Shown here piece by piece: positions 15,782 through 23,502 of a DNA stretch of 33,225 nt. The translations under genes and the position numbers were made by a program. The notes beneath the pieces are model-generated. The model had not been told where the DNA came from and ran no database searches. It saw only the letters and a program-made list of their open reading frames with translations. Source of the DNA: Bordetella parapertussis (GTDB taxonomy: Bacteria; Pseudomonadota; Gammaproteobacteria; Burkholderiales; Burkholderiaceae_D); NCBI GenBank assembly GCA_945883145.1, contig CAMCXB010000023.1, positions 1 to 33,225 on the forward strand. Reading direction: 5' to 3'. Numbering within the stretch: position 1 is the stretch's first letter; every line of letters begins with the position of its first letter.

Positions 15782-16183
15782 ATGATAAAAAAACTAACTA
15801 TGTACTACGATGGTTTGTGTCCTTTATGCCAGGCCGAAATTCTATTTTTATCACGGCGTAATGAAGCTAATTTATTAAGCTTTGTGGATATCAACTCTTC
15901 GCATTACTCTGCTAGGGAAGTAGGTGTGTCGTGTCAGCAAGCACTTGATTATATCTATGCTCAATATGATGACGGTGAACTTATCAACGGCGTAGATGTT
16001 TTTTCTGCAGCTTATGAGCGGGCAAACCTACCCACATTAGCTTGGTTATTTTCTCGGTCAAGCCTGCGTCCAATATTGACATGGGGATATCAATTTTTCG
16101 CCAAAAACCGTCATATTATTTCGAGTATTTTTGGTCCAGCAGCATTATGTATTATGAAAGCGGTAGGTAAACAGAAATTATAA
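15782..16183 (+). CDS. DUF393 / DCC-family thiol-disulfide oxidoreductase-like protein
   Basis: 133 residues with the family signature DGLCPLC (Asp10, Cys13, Cys16) near the N terminus and the NGVDVFSAAYE segment in the middle; the predicted fold is thioredoxin-like. The name DCC comes from this Asp-Cys-Cys motif. The reaction is not established. In many proteobacteria these genes sit in clusters with photolyase, renalase-like flavoproteins and MerR-B12 regulators. The presence of two such partners in this window supports a light- or oxidative-stress role (inference). No strong ribosome site is seen before the ATG. Confidence 0.88.
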   Translation: MIKKLTMYYDGLCPLCQAEILFLSRRNEANLLSFVDINSSHYSAREVGVSCQQALDYIYAQYDDGELINGVDVFSAAYERANLPTLAWLFSRSSLRPILTWGYQFFAKNRHIISSIFGPAALCIMKAVGKQKL

Positions 16184-16259
16184 GTAATTAAAAAAACGTG
16201 TTTCGTAAGATACACATCGATTAAAGATTAATTTAAAAATTTACTTAATGGCATAAGGT

Positions 16260-16649
16260 TCATTTTTTAGAATTATTTAACTTATTTATTTCTTGGATTT
16301 TTATAATTCGCTCCTCTTCACTCATCTCATCACAGCGGCTACTTCTGTCTGGCATTCTCAGCCAGTTCTGAGTTCCTTCCCTAGGCCCATAAATTCGATT
16401 AAATTGTTTAAAGACTATCAATGTCACAAATATCATACTAATGACTGCGATGTGCCCCAGCATGTTGTAGCCAATTAATAAAAGCTCACCTATGTAAAGT
16501 CCAAAAGCCAAACACCAGAAACAAGCCAGAAGTATTGTGGCAATGTATTTGATATGAGATGGAGCATGCCGTAAAGGATTGAGGTTTGGATTTAATAGGC
16601 TTTCGCCTTTTTGAAATAAAAAATAAATGAATCTTAAAACTCCGTACAT
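16260..16649 (-). CDS. Small membrane protein of unknown function
   Basis: 129 residues. Two hydrophobic segments occupy about 33-62 and 64-82; the N terminus is basic and amphipathic and the C-terminal tail (about 95-129) is charged and rich in Glu, Lys and Asn. AAGAGGG lies 6 bases before the ATG at 16649, which makes the start convincing. It has no strong family likeness that I recognise and stands alone on the minus strand between two plus-strand genes. Confidence 0.6.
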   Translation of the reverse strand: MYGVLRFIYFLFQKGESLLNPNLNPLRHAPSHIKYIATILLACFWCLAFGLYIGELLLIGYNMLGHIAVISMIFVTLIVFKQFNRIYGPREGTQNWLRMPDRSSRCDEMSEEERIIKIQEINKLNNSKK

Positions 16650-17020
16650 AGATACCCTCTTAAATTCTTTATTACTGTTGTGCGCAATGAAATGGTTTTT
16701 AACGGGCTGAAAAATTCTAATGTGTCAACACATTATTCAACACTTAGCGCAAGAGCATCCTTAATAAAGTATAATAACATGTCTGAGTGTCTTCTATATT
16801 ACGTTAATCAATGTAAGCTATTTATTTGTTTCGTTGCTTACGTTATCCAAGATTGGAATTAATTTAATAACTATATTTTTTTGATCTATTGAAATAATTT
16901 GTTACAACAACCGAGGGGCTTCTTCTTTTAAATGTCCTTGTGATTTAGAGGTTATTATCAATCCCCACTAGAAGATAAGGTTTATATTTTTTAAACTACA
17001 AAATTTTACGATTGGATTTT
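16650..17020. other. AT-rich gap
   Basis: No convincing gene. A 60-codon open frame at 16680-16862 lacks a ribosome site and family likeness. The promoter of the following exported protein should lie at its right end. Confidence 0.4.
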
Positions 17021-17347
17021 ATGATGAATTTATCAAAAAAATTACTATGTTTTACTTTAATGTTATTTTGTTTGCAGAGCTTTGCTGCTGATCTTTCTAT
17101 AGATTTACAAAAAGCTTGTGTTAATGAGCAACTAAGTGAGCACAGCGGTATTAAAGGACACTCATCAGAAGCTAGTGACTTTGATGAATACTGTAAGTGC
17201 GAATCAGACTACATAATAAAAAAAGCAACAAAAGAGCAGTTGAATCAAATTTCTAAGGATTTGAACGTGATGCCAAAATGGTTGCAGAAATTAAAGTCGA
17301 AAGCGCTTAAAAGCTGTTTGGAGCAAGAAAAGAAAATTACGTCCTGA
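17021..17347 (+). CDS. Small exported four-cysteine protein
   Basis: About 108 residues from the ATG at 17021 (a second ATG follows directly; an upstream TTG in frame is less likely). A signal peptide (MNLSKKLLCFTLMLF..., cleavage near SFA-AD) leads to a mature alpha-helical domain of about 83 residues. Four cysteines in the mature part (KACVN, YCKCES, SCLEQ) have the spacing of paired disulfides in small helical periplasmic proteins. Function is unknown. Confidence 0.6.
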   Translation: MMNLSKKLLCFTLMLFCLQSFAADLSIDLQKACVNEQLSEHSGIKGHSSEASDFDEYCKCESDYIIKKATKEQLNQISKDLNVMPKWLQKLKSKALKSCLEQEKKITS

Positions 17348-17719
17348 AATTAGCGGAATAAAAAATATAGCTAGTCTCTATGTAGTATTCCGGAATATAT
17401 AACTTACCCTAATATACTTAAGCTACCTATCAGTGACATTAGAGAAAGTTTTTTTGGTAAATTACCTATTTAATAAACTATTAAATTAATTGATTTATAG
17501 GCCTTAGATTCGTTAGGCGAGAAGAGATTGAATGCTTACATACTTCGGTAATGTTTTTATTGTGAGCCTCACAATAAATAATACTTTTTTACGTTTTATA
17601 TTTTGGAATTACGATCCAAGATTTTTACTATTTAAGATCTTCGATGTTAATGTGATTTAAATTTCATAAGTTTGCGGCTAAATCTTGTTTAGAAGATTAA
17701 AGCAATGGTCTCTTCATGT
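17348..17719. other. AT-rich gap
   Basis: No gene, repeat or clear terminator recognised between these convergent genes. Confidence 0.4.
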
Positions 17720-18118
17720 TTACTCTGAAGGGCTAGAGGATCTAAAGTTATTCAAGGTCAATGAATCTACTGAGAGTCTTACTCCAAGAGATCCTGATTC
17801 TGCGCGTACAGGTAATTTTCGAAGGCCAATATCCATTGCCTTAATCTCAGAATATTTTGCACATGCCTCAACAATGCGGGTAATGAGTCTTTCCTGTGTT
17901 TCGTAATGACCATCGCCTGCCAGTCTATCTATTTCAATTACTAGAGGGTCGTAATCAAAAACATTTTTCATAAGGTCTTGGGATATCAGAACGAGTTTCG
18001 TATCAATCCAAAGCGTTAAATCTAAAAGGTGTTGGTTTGGAATAACCGCGCTCGGTTCATAGGTGCCAATTTGGGTTTGGAGTTCGAGGTCTCGCAATTC
18101 AATGGATGCTAAAGACAT
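17720..18118 (-). CDS. Dihydroneopterin aldolase-family protein (FolB/FolX-like)
   Basis: 132 residues of the tunnelling-fold pterin family. IELRDLELQTQIGTYEPSA is the typical opening, with Glu21 at the position of the pterin-anchoring Glu; the ETQERLITRIVEAC helix and IGLRKLPVRAES segment (with the catalytic-type Lys) follow. FolB converts dihydroneopterin to 6-hydroxymethyl-dihydropterin; FolX epimerises dihydroneopterin triphosphate. It starts 2 bases after the stop of the renalase-like gene, so the two form an operon and probably a joint pathway. A second, light-induced pterin branch feeding a photolyase-type antenna is possible (inference); the main folB may lie elsewhere. Confidence 0.82.
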   Translation of the reverse strand: MSLASIELRDLELQTQIGTYEPSAVIPNQHLLDLTLWIDTKLVLISQDLMKNVFDYDPLVIEIDRLAGDGHYETQERLITRIVEACAKYSEIKAMDIGLRKLPVRAESGSLGVRLSVDSLTLNNFRSSSPSE

Positions 18119-18120
18119 TT

Positions 18121-19134
18121 CTATTCCTTATTAATTAAATGCGGTTGTTCAATATTAATTTGGTTTGCTAACTTATAGCCGCTTAACCATGCACCTTCTA
18201 CTCTACCGCCATGAAGCCAATCTCCACATAAGCCTAACTGGATATCCTCATAAACTGTAAATTCAGGATTTGCTGTTACAGAGCCACTCGCATAACGCCA
18301 TCGATGAACTGAAATTTGAGCGTTCTTGCAATCTAAGCCTAGTCTCATAGCGCATTCCAGAATACGTTTGCCAGCCTCTTCTTTGTCTAATTCAATCCAC
18401 TGTTGGCTCCATTGTGGAGTAGCGTGAATTGTCCAGGTCTCTAGGCCCTCACGTCCTGGCTTTGAATTATTCCTAGAAATCCAGCTTATGACTTCTCCGT
18501 TTATGAAAGTAGCATCAAAAAGAATATCTTGCTTTTCAGTGAAACAAGCCATCACAGTCCAGCACCCTTGCATATCAACCTTATTTTTTTCTTCAATAAA
18601 TCGATCTATTGAATGAGTAAGAATAAATGCTTGCGGCGCAGGAATCGCTAATACTAGCCAATCAAACTGTTCATTGATACTGCCTTCTTCGAAGCTATGC
18701 AGTATCCACTTATCATCTTTACGGACGATTTGATCTATGGTTTGACCATAGGTAACGTCAAAGTTTTTTGCTAAATTTTTGCCTAAGCTATTCATAGCGG
18801 GAACACCTACATAGCGAATCTGTGACGAGGCACTCTCACGCCACTGTTGATTCTCATAGACTTTCAAACGGGGATGCCATGTAGCTACCATGCCTCTCTC
18901 AATCCAGGTATTGAGTTCCGCAACAAAGAGAGGATCTCTTGCTGTGAAATACTGAGCGCCATGATCAGCAGACCAATGATCACCATTACGTGTGCTCATT
19001 CGACCGCTAGGTCCTCGACTTTTTTCAAATATTTGAACCTTAAACCCGATTGCTTTCAATTTCGTAGCGCAACTAAGGCCTGCTAGGCCAGCTCCAATGA
19101 TTGCTACAGAGGGCTTTTGAATTTGATTATTCAT
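18121..19134 (-). CDS. FAD-dependent oxidoreductase, renalase-like (COG3380)
   Basis: 337 residues. The N-terminal dinucleotide-binding motif GAGLAGLSCA (14-23) and the GRMSTRNGDHWSADHGAQYFTARDP segment, including the flavin-contacting DHGAQYF, identify the COG3380 group of NAD(P)-binding amine-oxidase-like flavoproteins. The C-terminal LGLCGDWLHGGRVEGAWLSG closes the FAD site. Bacterial relatives oxidise misreduced NAD(P)H isomers or are of unknown use; the group is recurrent in light-stress clusters. It is the upstream member of the pair with the FolB-like gene. Confidence 0.85.
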   Translation of the reverse strand: MNNQIQKPSVAIIGAGLAGLSCATKLKAIGFKVQIFEKSRGPSGRMSTRNGDHWSADHGAQYFTARDPLFVAELNTWIERGMVATWHPRLKVYENQQWRESASSQIRYVGVPAMNSLGKNLAKNFDVTYGQTIDQIVRKDDKWILHSFEEGSINEQFDWLVLAIPAPQAFILTHSIDRFIEEKNKVDMQGCWTVMACFTEKQDILFDATFINGEVISWISRNNSKPGREGLETWTIHATPQWSQQWIELDKEEAGKRILECAMRLGLDCKNAQISVHRWRYASGSVTANPEFTVYEDIQLGLCGDWLHGGRVEGAWLSGYKLANQINIEQPHLINKE

Positions 19135-19290
19135 TAAGATTGAGAATTTTTCTAAAGGTTAAATTGATGCGAGGTAAAAATACTGTTTTGTTTTTAGCAG
19201 AGCATGCTACTAAAATTTTTGAGTAGGAGTACGCATGAAAAGGATGCTAGCAAGATTAGATTTTGACATTACTTTATTGCTGTAAGAGTT

Positions 19291-19644
19291 CTAGGTAGAC
19301 TTTAGCCTTTTACTCTTACGGACGCGTTCAAAAAAATCATCGGGCTTTAAACGAACCCACTTTATAAAATCTATTAAGTCATCTTGTACTTTTAATTTTT
19401 CTACGGTGTTGTATTGGCCTGCCAGCTCTGTTTCTGTAAAAAGAGCATGTATTTGTCGATGGCAAATACGATGCAATATCACCGTTTCTCGACCCTTATG
19501 GGATTTAGGAATGAGGTGGTGCTCATCGCGCTGAGATTTTGGAATGCCTCTATCGCAAAGTGGACAAATAAATACTTCAGATTGTCGATCTGGTAAATGA
19601 CTAAGCTCAGCCAGAATATATTTTTTCTTGATGCGCCCAGTCAT
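19291..19644 (-). CDS. Small HNH-nuclease-like protein
   Basis: 117 residues. A zinc-knuckle pair Cys27-x2-Cys30 (ICPLCDR), the beta-beta-alpha metal core (EHHLIPKSHKGRETVILHRICHRQIH, with His43 and the Cys61/His62/His66 end) and a helical tail fit an HNH fold. The family is small and stand-alone, common in proteobacteria; the nucleic-acid target is unknown, and there is no methylase or toxin partner nearby. It precedes a 155-base gap before the renalase-like gene. Confidence 0.8.
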   Translation of the reverse strand: MTGRIKKKYILAELSHLPDRQSEVFICPLCDRGIPKSQRDEHHLIPKSHKGRETVILHRICHRQIHALFTETELAGQYNTVEKLKVQDDLIDFIKWVRLKPDDFFERVRKSKRLKST

Positions 19645-19678
19645 TGCTCGGATGGAACTGAAAAAATAAGTACGTTTA

Positions 19679-20086
19679 TTAAACTGCTAAATCAACAATC
19701 ACAAATGCAACTGCGATGATGTGAGCTAAGGTAATGACTACCGATAGACCATGTAACACTAAAAAGAGCTGATTTAGTTTTGCGTCTGAGGCTGCATTAA
19801 TTGCAGGCATGATAATTTGTCTAGTAGGTATAGTAGATAGAGTAATAAGTATTAAGATACTGGCACTAAATAAGCTACTCGCTAAAGCTAATAAGGCTGC
19901 AATAAGTGATGTGAGGATCAAGAAAATATAAAAAGAGGGGAAGGCTTTGCGTATTAATACCCTTGCCTCTTCTGGCGGTAATGATTTGAATAAAAATGCA
20001 GCAAAACTAGCTGAAAATAACAACATACCTCCAAAAAGTAAGGAGGAAGTTAATAAAGCAGATATAAGGGTAACGATTTCAGACAA
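19679..20086 (-). CDS. DUF4149 membrane protein
   Basis: 135 residues with four hydrophobic segments; SLLFGGMLLFSASFAAFLFKSLP and the Phe-Pro turn after a basic helix (IRKAFPSFYIFL) are typical of DUF4149. Function is unknown. The start is a TTG at 20084-20086, preceded by GAGG at good spacing. It lies between the HNH gene and the metal operon in the same orientation but is set apart by a 174-base gap from the latter. Confidence 0.75.
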   Translation of the reverse strand: MSEIVTLISALLTSSLLFGGMLLFSASFAAFLFKSLPPEEARVLIRKAFPSFYIFLILTSLIAALLALASSLFSASILILITLSTIPTRQIIMPAINAASDAKLNQLFLVLHGLSVVITLAHIIAVAFVIVDLAV

Positions 20087-20174
20087 AGAGTAACCTCAAG
20101 TTAGTTAATACATTTAATAAAATAATAAAGCACTATGAAATTTTTTTCGAATTTAACTTTTTAAATCCTGAGTA

Positions 20175-20200
20175 GGGGCTGACTATATTCAATCAGCCCC
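20175..20200. repeat. Inverted repeat downstream of metal operon
   Basis: GGGGCTGA and TCAGCCCC form an 8-base-pair stem with a 10-base loop, 60 bases after the last gene of the minus-strand metal operon. No U-tract follows on either strand, so a factor-dependent or protective hairpin is more likely than a classical terminator. Confidence 0.4.
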
Positions 20201-20260
20201 CTAATGCATCACTTACTCATTCCTACTCCAGCTTTTAATACGCCAACAGTAAGCGGCTTT

Positions 20261-20662
20261 TTAATCGACGCTCGATATCAGTGGTTGTATAAAAGCAAAC
20301 CATCCTCCAGTTAAATACACCAATAAGCTTATTAAATAGACTGTCAAGGAAACCTTACGAGTTCTCATGCAAGCATCTCGCAAAACGGGATCAATTGGGC
20401 ACGGTGCCGATCTACCCCGCCATTGCATATAACCACTGATGGTTAGCATCACTCCAGCAAAAATAAAAACTTCTACCTTATGTTCGCTAACCCACACAAT
20501 CTTTGGAAATATTGAGATGAATGTAGATAAGGTAGCCCCAGCTCCTAACGCTACTAATAACGCTGGTATAGCACAACAGATGAGTGTGCTAGAACTAGCA
20601 AAAAATGTAAGGACGCTGGTAAATAGATTGCCATTGGGTGCAATGATTTTTTCGGTAATCAT
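20261..20662 (-). CDS. MerT-like heavy-metal membrane transporter
   Basis: 133 residues with three membrane segments. The first carries a vicinal pair Cys29-Cys30 (LICCAIPALLVALGAG), as in MerT, where metal enters from MerP. Two further cysteines (Cys88 and Cys98, in PCPIDPVLRDACM) lie in the loop, similar to the cytosolic pair in MerT. There is no merA or merR in the window, so mercury is not implied; copper is as likely given the CusF-like neighbour. It overlaps the MerP-like gene by 4 bases (ATGA). Confidence 0.8.
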   Translation of the reverse strand: MITEKIIAPNGNLFTSVLTFFASSSTLICCAIPALLVALGAGATLSTFISIFPKIVWVSEHKVEVFIFAGVMLTISGYMQWRGRSAPCPIDPVLRDACMRTRKVSLTVYLISLLVYLTGGWFAFIQPLISSVD

Positions 20663-20985
20663 TTGTCGGCCACCAATTCTGCTTTGATCTCAGCGACAGA
20701 CTTTGCAACTGACTCTACTTTAACAATGTCATAGCCTGCATCTTTGACTTCTTCAATGATTGCTTTCTGATCTAAAGTCATTCCATCTTTAGGTTCAACG
20801 ACCACAGTTTTCTTTTTCAGATCAACATAGACAGCTTTGGTTGCTGGCATTTTAGAAATGCGCTTTTCAATACCTTGAGCACAAAAGGCGCAGACCATAC
20901 CATTGACAGTAGCCTTCATACTGGTAACTGCAAAAGCAGGCACTAAAGACATTGCTAAGAGGGTTGCTATAAAAATCTTTTGCAT
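20659..20985 (-). CDS. Periplasmic HMA-domain metal-binding protein (MerP-like)
   Basis: 108 residues: signal peptide (MQKIFIATLLAMSL..., cleavage near FAVT), then a heavy-metal-associated domain with Cys32-x2-Cys35 (GMVCAFCAQG) and the usual DLKKKTVVVEPKDG and DAGYDIVKVE strands, then a short helical tail. HMA proteins hand thiophilic metal ions (Cu+, Hg2+) to a membrane partner, here surely the MerT-like protein translated by overlap. AAGGA precedes the ATG. Confidence 0.87.
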   Translation of the reverse strand: MQKIFIATLLAMSLVPAFAVTSMKATVNGMVCAFCAQGIEKRISKMPATKAVYVDLKKKTVVVEPKDGMTLDQKAIIEEVKDAGYDIVKVESVAKSVAEIKAELVADK

Positions 20986-21012
20986 TTTGAAATCCTTATA
21001 TGTTCATTTAAT

Positions 21013-21651
21013 TTAGTAGACATACATAAAGCTAAGCCGTGGTTGACCATCAAGATTCGCACCTGCTTCTACAAAAAAACGGTTATGAATGAGACGCAGC
21101 ATTGGTGTTACTTCATATGCGTTTGACACCATTGACATACGTCTCGCCTCCACAATGATCCATGGCTGGGTTTCATCGTAGTTCGCTTCATAAAAAGAAA
21201 AACCAGTTCTAGCAGACACGATATTGTTGGTAATTCCATCGGCCACATAAATGCGAGCATTAGCTGATGCATACAAACGAGTCGTCTCATAGTCAGCTTG
21301 CATACCGGGAGATAGCGTAGCCTTTGCGCCATTAAAGAAGTTACCCCTTGTCTCTCCAACGCCACCTATAAACCAGATATTGGCCTGTGCGTCAGGCATA
21401 TTCCAGCGTTTAAGCAATCTGGTGTAAGTCAGCTCATTATTTGTCTGACTCTTAGACTGATCATCCGTTTGCATATAGGTGGAAGTCAGACCAATAGCAT
21501 CTCTTGGAGTTAAGGCATAGTTAGCTGTGAGTTCACGATAAGTTTTACTAAAATCACCCATCATCATCCAGCTATCTTTAAATCCCATCGGCGCTGCTTG
21601 GACTGTTAGGCTGACCAAAAGACTGGCTATGAATAAAATCCATAACTTCAT
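21013..21651 (-). CDS. Exported beta-barrel-like protein of unknown function in metal operon
   Basis: 212 residues with a signal peptide (MKLWILFIASLLVSL..., cleavage near VQA-AP). The mature part is a series of short amphipathic strands ending in aromatic FMYVY, and the last residue type (Tyr) suits an outer-membrane barrel. Motifs such as MMMGDF lie near the N terminus. It overlaps the CusF-like gene by 4 bases and precedes the MerP-like gene by 27, so it belongs to the operon. No family is recognised with confidence. Confidence 0.65.
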   Translation of the reverse strand: MKLWILFIASLLVSLTVQAAPMGFKDSWMMMGDFSKTYRELTANYALTPRDAIGLTSTYMQTDDQSKSQTNNELTYTRLLKRWNMPDAQANIWFIGGVGETRGNFFNGAKATLSPGMQADYETTRLYASANARIYVADGITNNIVSARTGFSFYEANYDETQPWIIVEARRMSMVSNAYEVTPMLRLIHNRFFVEAGANLDGQPRLSFMYVY

Positions 21652-21929
21652 GGCGTCTTCTCCAATGCAATCACTTCTAGCACTCCATCATTGATCTTTA
21701 TTTGGAAGCGAACTGAATCACCGACCTTATAGCTTTTAAGATCGATCTTAGGCGAGGTATCAAAGAGCATGGTCATTGCATCCATACCAATACTTTTTAT
21801 CTTCTCGTGATTGAGCACAATCCTATTACGCTCAGGCTCTACTTTCACAACTTTTGCATTAATCCAATCAGGTGCTGCCCATACAAGTGGAGAGATAAAA
21901 AAGACAATGGCAAATAAAAATTTTTTCAT
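21648..21929 (-). CDS. CusF-like periplasmic metal chaperone
   Basis: 93 residues from the ATG at 21929, preferred over a start 39 bases upstream because GGGGGA lies just before it and the product then begins with a clean signal peptide (MKKFLFAIVFF..., cleavage near VWA-AP). The mature OB-fold-like part has KVVKVEPERNRIVLNHEKI and the AMTMLFD stretch, which contains the Met pair and His of CusF-type Cu(I)/Ag(I) sites. CusF carries copper to CusCBA; no such efflux system is in the window. Confidence 0.85.
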   Translation of the reverse strand: MKKFLFAIVFFISPLVWAAPDWINAKVVKVEPERNRIVLNHEKIKSIGMDAMTMLFDTSPKIDLKSYKVGDSVRFQIKINDGVLEVIALEKTP

Positions 21930-22032
21930 GGTTTCCCCCAAAGGAAAATAATTAAATATCAAAATCAACCAACAACGAACTTAGTTGGTTAATGCGCCGT
22001 ATTAAATTTTGGACGGACTACTGCTAGGGGGA

Positions 22033-22386
22033 TTAAGAAATGGGTGGCTTAATAGGTAAAGCCAGAGAGGCACTTTCGATTAACAGTATTTTTTGGACTG
22101 CTAATTGATAAGAATAGTGATTTATATTGATCGATATTGATGGTTGAATGAAAGCAAACGCCATACACATTGAACAAACTTGGCATGATAGTTTGTCATG
22201 ATGTTCAGGTGGAGAATTTGGGTTATCAGATTCGGACTGCATCATCTCGCAATGACTGTCATCACCATCAGCTATCGCTTGCATTGAATGAGTTGGCTGA
22301 ACCATTTGGATATCCATGCGTTCAGAAGCCCAAGAGCGAATGGGCATTGAGACAACTAATAAAATGATCAAGTAATTTCGAATCAT
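22033..22386 (-). CDS. Secreted Met/His/Cys-rich protein (DUF2946-like), head of metal operon
   Basis: 117 residues with an N-terminal signal peptide (MIRNYLIILLVVSMP..., cleavage near WA-SE). The middle is rich in His, Met and Asp (SMQAIADGDDSHCEMMQ, PPEHHDK) and is followed by CQVCSMCMAF. These are soft-metal ligand clusters like those in small DUF2946-type proteins that lead copper operons. It is first in a minus-strand unit ending with the MerT-like gene, with 103 bases before the CusF-like start. Function is inferred as copper or related metal binding. Confidence 0.65.
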   Translation of the reverse strand: MIRNYLIILLVVSMPIRSWASERMDIQMVQPTHSMQAIADGDDSHCEMMQSESDNPNSPPEHHDKLSCQVCSMCMAFAFIQPSISININHYSYQLAVQKILLIESASLALPIKPPIS

Positions 22387-22855
22387 TTAGTTATTCTAGC
22401 TACTTTTAAGATGTTTAGCTTGGCTGTCGTTTAATGAGACATCGCGAATGCTGGTCTGATCTTTTGTCAGTTTAGGACCACAAGATAAGAGAGCCATAAA
22501 CCATAAACAATTGTATCAATAAGGCCAGCTTTTGAATAGGGTGTAGAAGAGCAGTGGTGCAGACGGCATGAGCTAAAAACAACTACTTATAAAACTGATT
22601 GAATAGAGATATCAAAATTATCCTAGCCAATGTTTGATTTTGCTCTGATTAACAGCTACACAGGCGCCTTAAAATATTAATAAAATCAATGACTTATAGT
22701 AAAAATACGATTTTGTGTAATAAACTGTGTAATTGAATCAAAAGTTGCATAATGCAACTTTTCGGTGGTTGGAGCCAAATTTGGGTTGCGCATATGCCTT
22801 TTGCACCTGCGCTATTAACAAGTAAGCGATCAGCTCAACTCAAAGTCTGCGCCGA
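22387..22855. other. Gene-free stretch holding junction D
   Basis: No gene seen. It holds junction D (22461-22762) and a 90-base tail up to the hepT stop codon. Confidence 0.6.
22461..22762. repeat. Att-like junction D (left arm, core, right arm, divergent palindrome)
   Basis: The left arm starts with CAGTTTAGGACCACAAGATA (about 22468-22487) and aligns with the left arm of junction C. The core CTGATTAACAG is at 22645-22655, followed by CAGGCGCC and TGTGTAAT repeats at 22714-22721 and 22726-22733. The palindrome here is longer and different: AAAAGTTGCAT-A-ATGCAACTTTT (22740-22762), with 11-base arms. Only CATAATG in the middle is shared with junctions A-C. It separates the metal operon from the MntA/HepT pair. 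Confidence 0.75.
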
Positions 22856-23215
22856 TTAATTTTTGTATGTATTTTTTGCTGCCTTGACCAACTGGTAAAG
22901 TGCAGGTAAGTCATTACATACTGTTTTCCAAACCATTTCAAAATCAATCTTATCGTAGCCATGAGAAAGTCGATTACGCATTGCGTACATGACTTGCCAC
23001 GGAACATCGGAATGAGCATTCGCAAAACTTGGATCTACTCGTTGAATGTTATTAGCTGCCTCACCAATCACTTCTATGTTTCTAACTACTGCATCTTGCA
23101 GCAATTCGCTCTGTAAAAAGCCAAATTCATCCACGTCAGTCACATGGCGTTCAATACGTTTAATAGCGGAAAGTATATGCTCCAAGTAGTCAGGTACGCG
23201 CATGAGCTTATTCAT
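22856..23215 (-). CDS. hepT: HepT-like HEPN RNase toxin (DUF86)
   Basis: 119 residues of all-helical HEPN fold with the catalytic Rx4HxY motif visible as RNRLSHGYD. HepT toxins cut RNA and are silenced when the partner MntA adds AMP groups to a Tyr in this motif. The gene overlaps the MntA gene by 4 bases, with the antitoxin first, as usual. It lies in a small cassette between junctions D and E, where a toxin-antitoxin pair could stabilise the array. Confidence 0.93.
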   Translation of the reverse strand: MNKLMRVPDYLEHILSAIKRIERHVTDVDEFGFLQSELLQDAVVRNIEVIGEAANNIQRVDPSFANAHSDVPWQVMYAMRNRLSHGYDKIDFEMVWKTVCNDLPALYQLVKAAKNTYKN

Positions 23216-23502
23216 ACTGGAACTGCCTCTGCCAAGACAATAGCCCTAAAGCTGTCAGGTAGTGCGTTAGGGGTCAAAACATCCACTTTTACCCCCAGAA
23301 TAGCTTCGAGTTCGACTTGAATTTTTGCTATATCCATCAGTGATGTTTTGGGAGTTGGATCAATCAATAAGTCGAGATCACTTCCTTCGTGATCATCGCC
23401 GTGTGCCACTGAGCCAAATACTCGGGCATTTAATGCGTTATGGCGCTCCACCACAGACTTGATGGCGTCACGTTTAGTCTGCAGGGCGGTGGATGGCTTC
23501 AT
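23212..23502 (-). CDS. mntA: MntA-like nucleotidyltransferase antitoxin
   Basis: 96 residues of minimal nucleotidyltransferase fold. The GS motif and acidic pair (RVFGSVAHGDDHEGSDLDLLID) fit GSx10DxD, so the enzyme should be active in AMP transfer to HepT. It is followed by a helix and the VDVLTPNALPD strand of the fold. A TATAAT-like -10 on the minus strand (about 23529-23534) lies just upstream of the start at 23502. It is translated ahead of, and overlaps, hepT. Confidence 0.93.
   Translation of the reverse strand: MKPSTALQTKRDAIKSVVERHNALNARVFGSVAHGDDHEGSDLDLLIDPTPKTSLMDIAKIQVELEAILGVKVDVLTPNALPDSFRAIVLAEAVPV

Noticed and set aside
20261..20985. Mercury resistance (mer) operon
   Set aside because: No merR or merA is present and neighbours are CusF-like; the metal cannot be assigned as mercury.
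22740..22762. Integron attC site or plain rho-independent terminator
   Set aside because: The attC layout with R'' and R' boxes and extrahelical bases is not evident and there is no intI. As a terminator its stem is AT-rich, and the equivalent palindromes in the other junctions lack T-runs.
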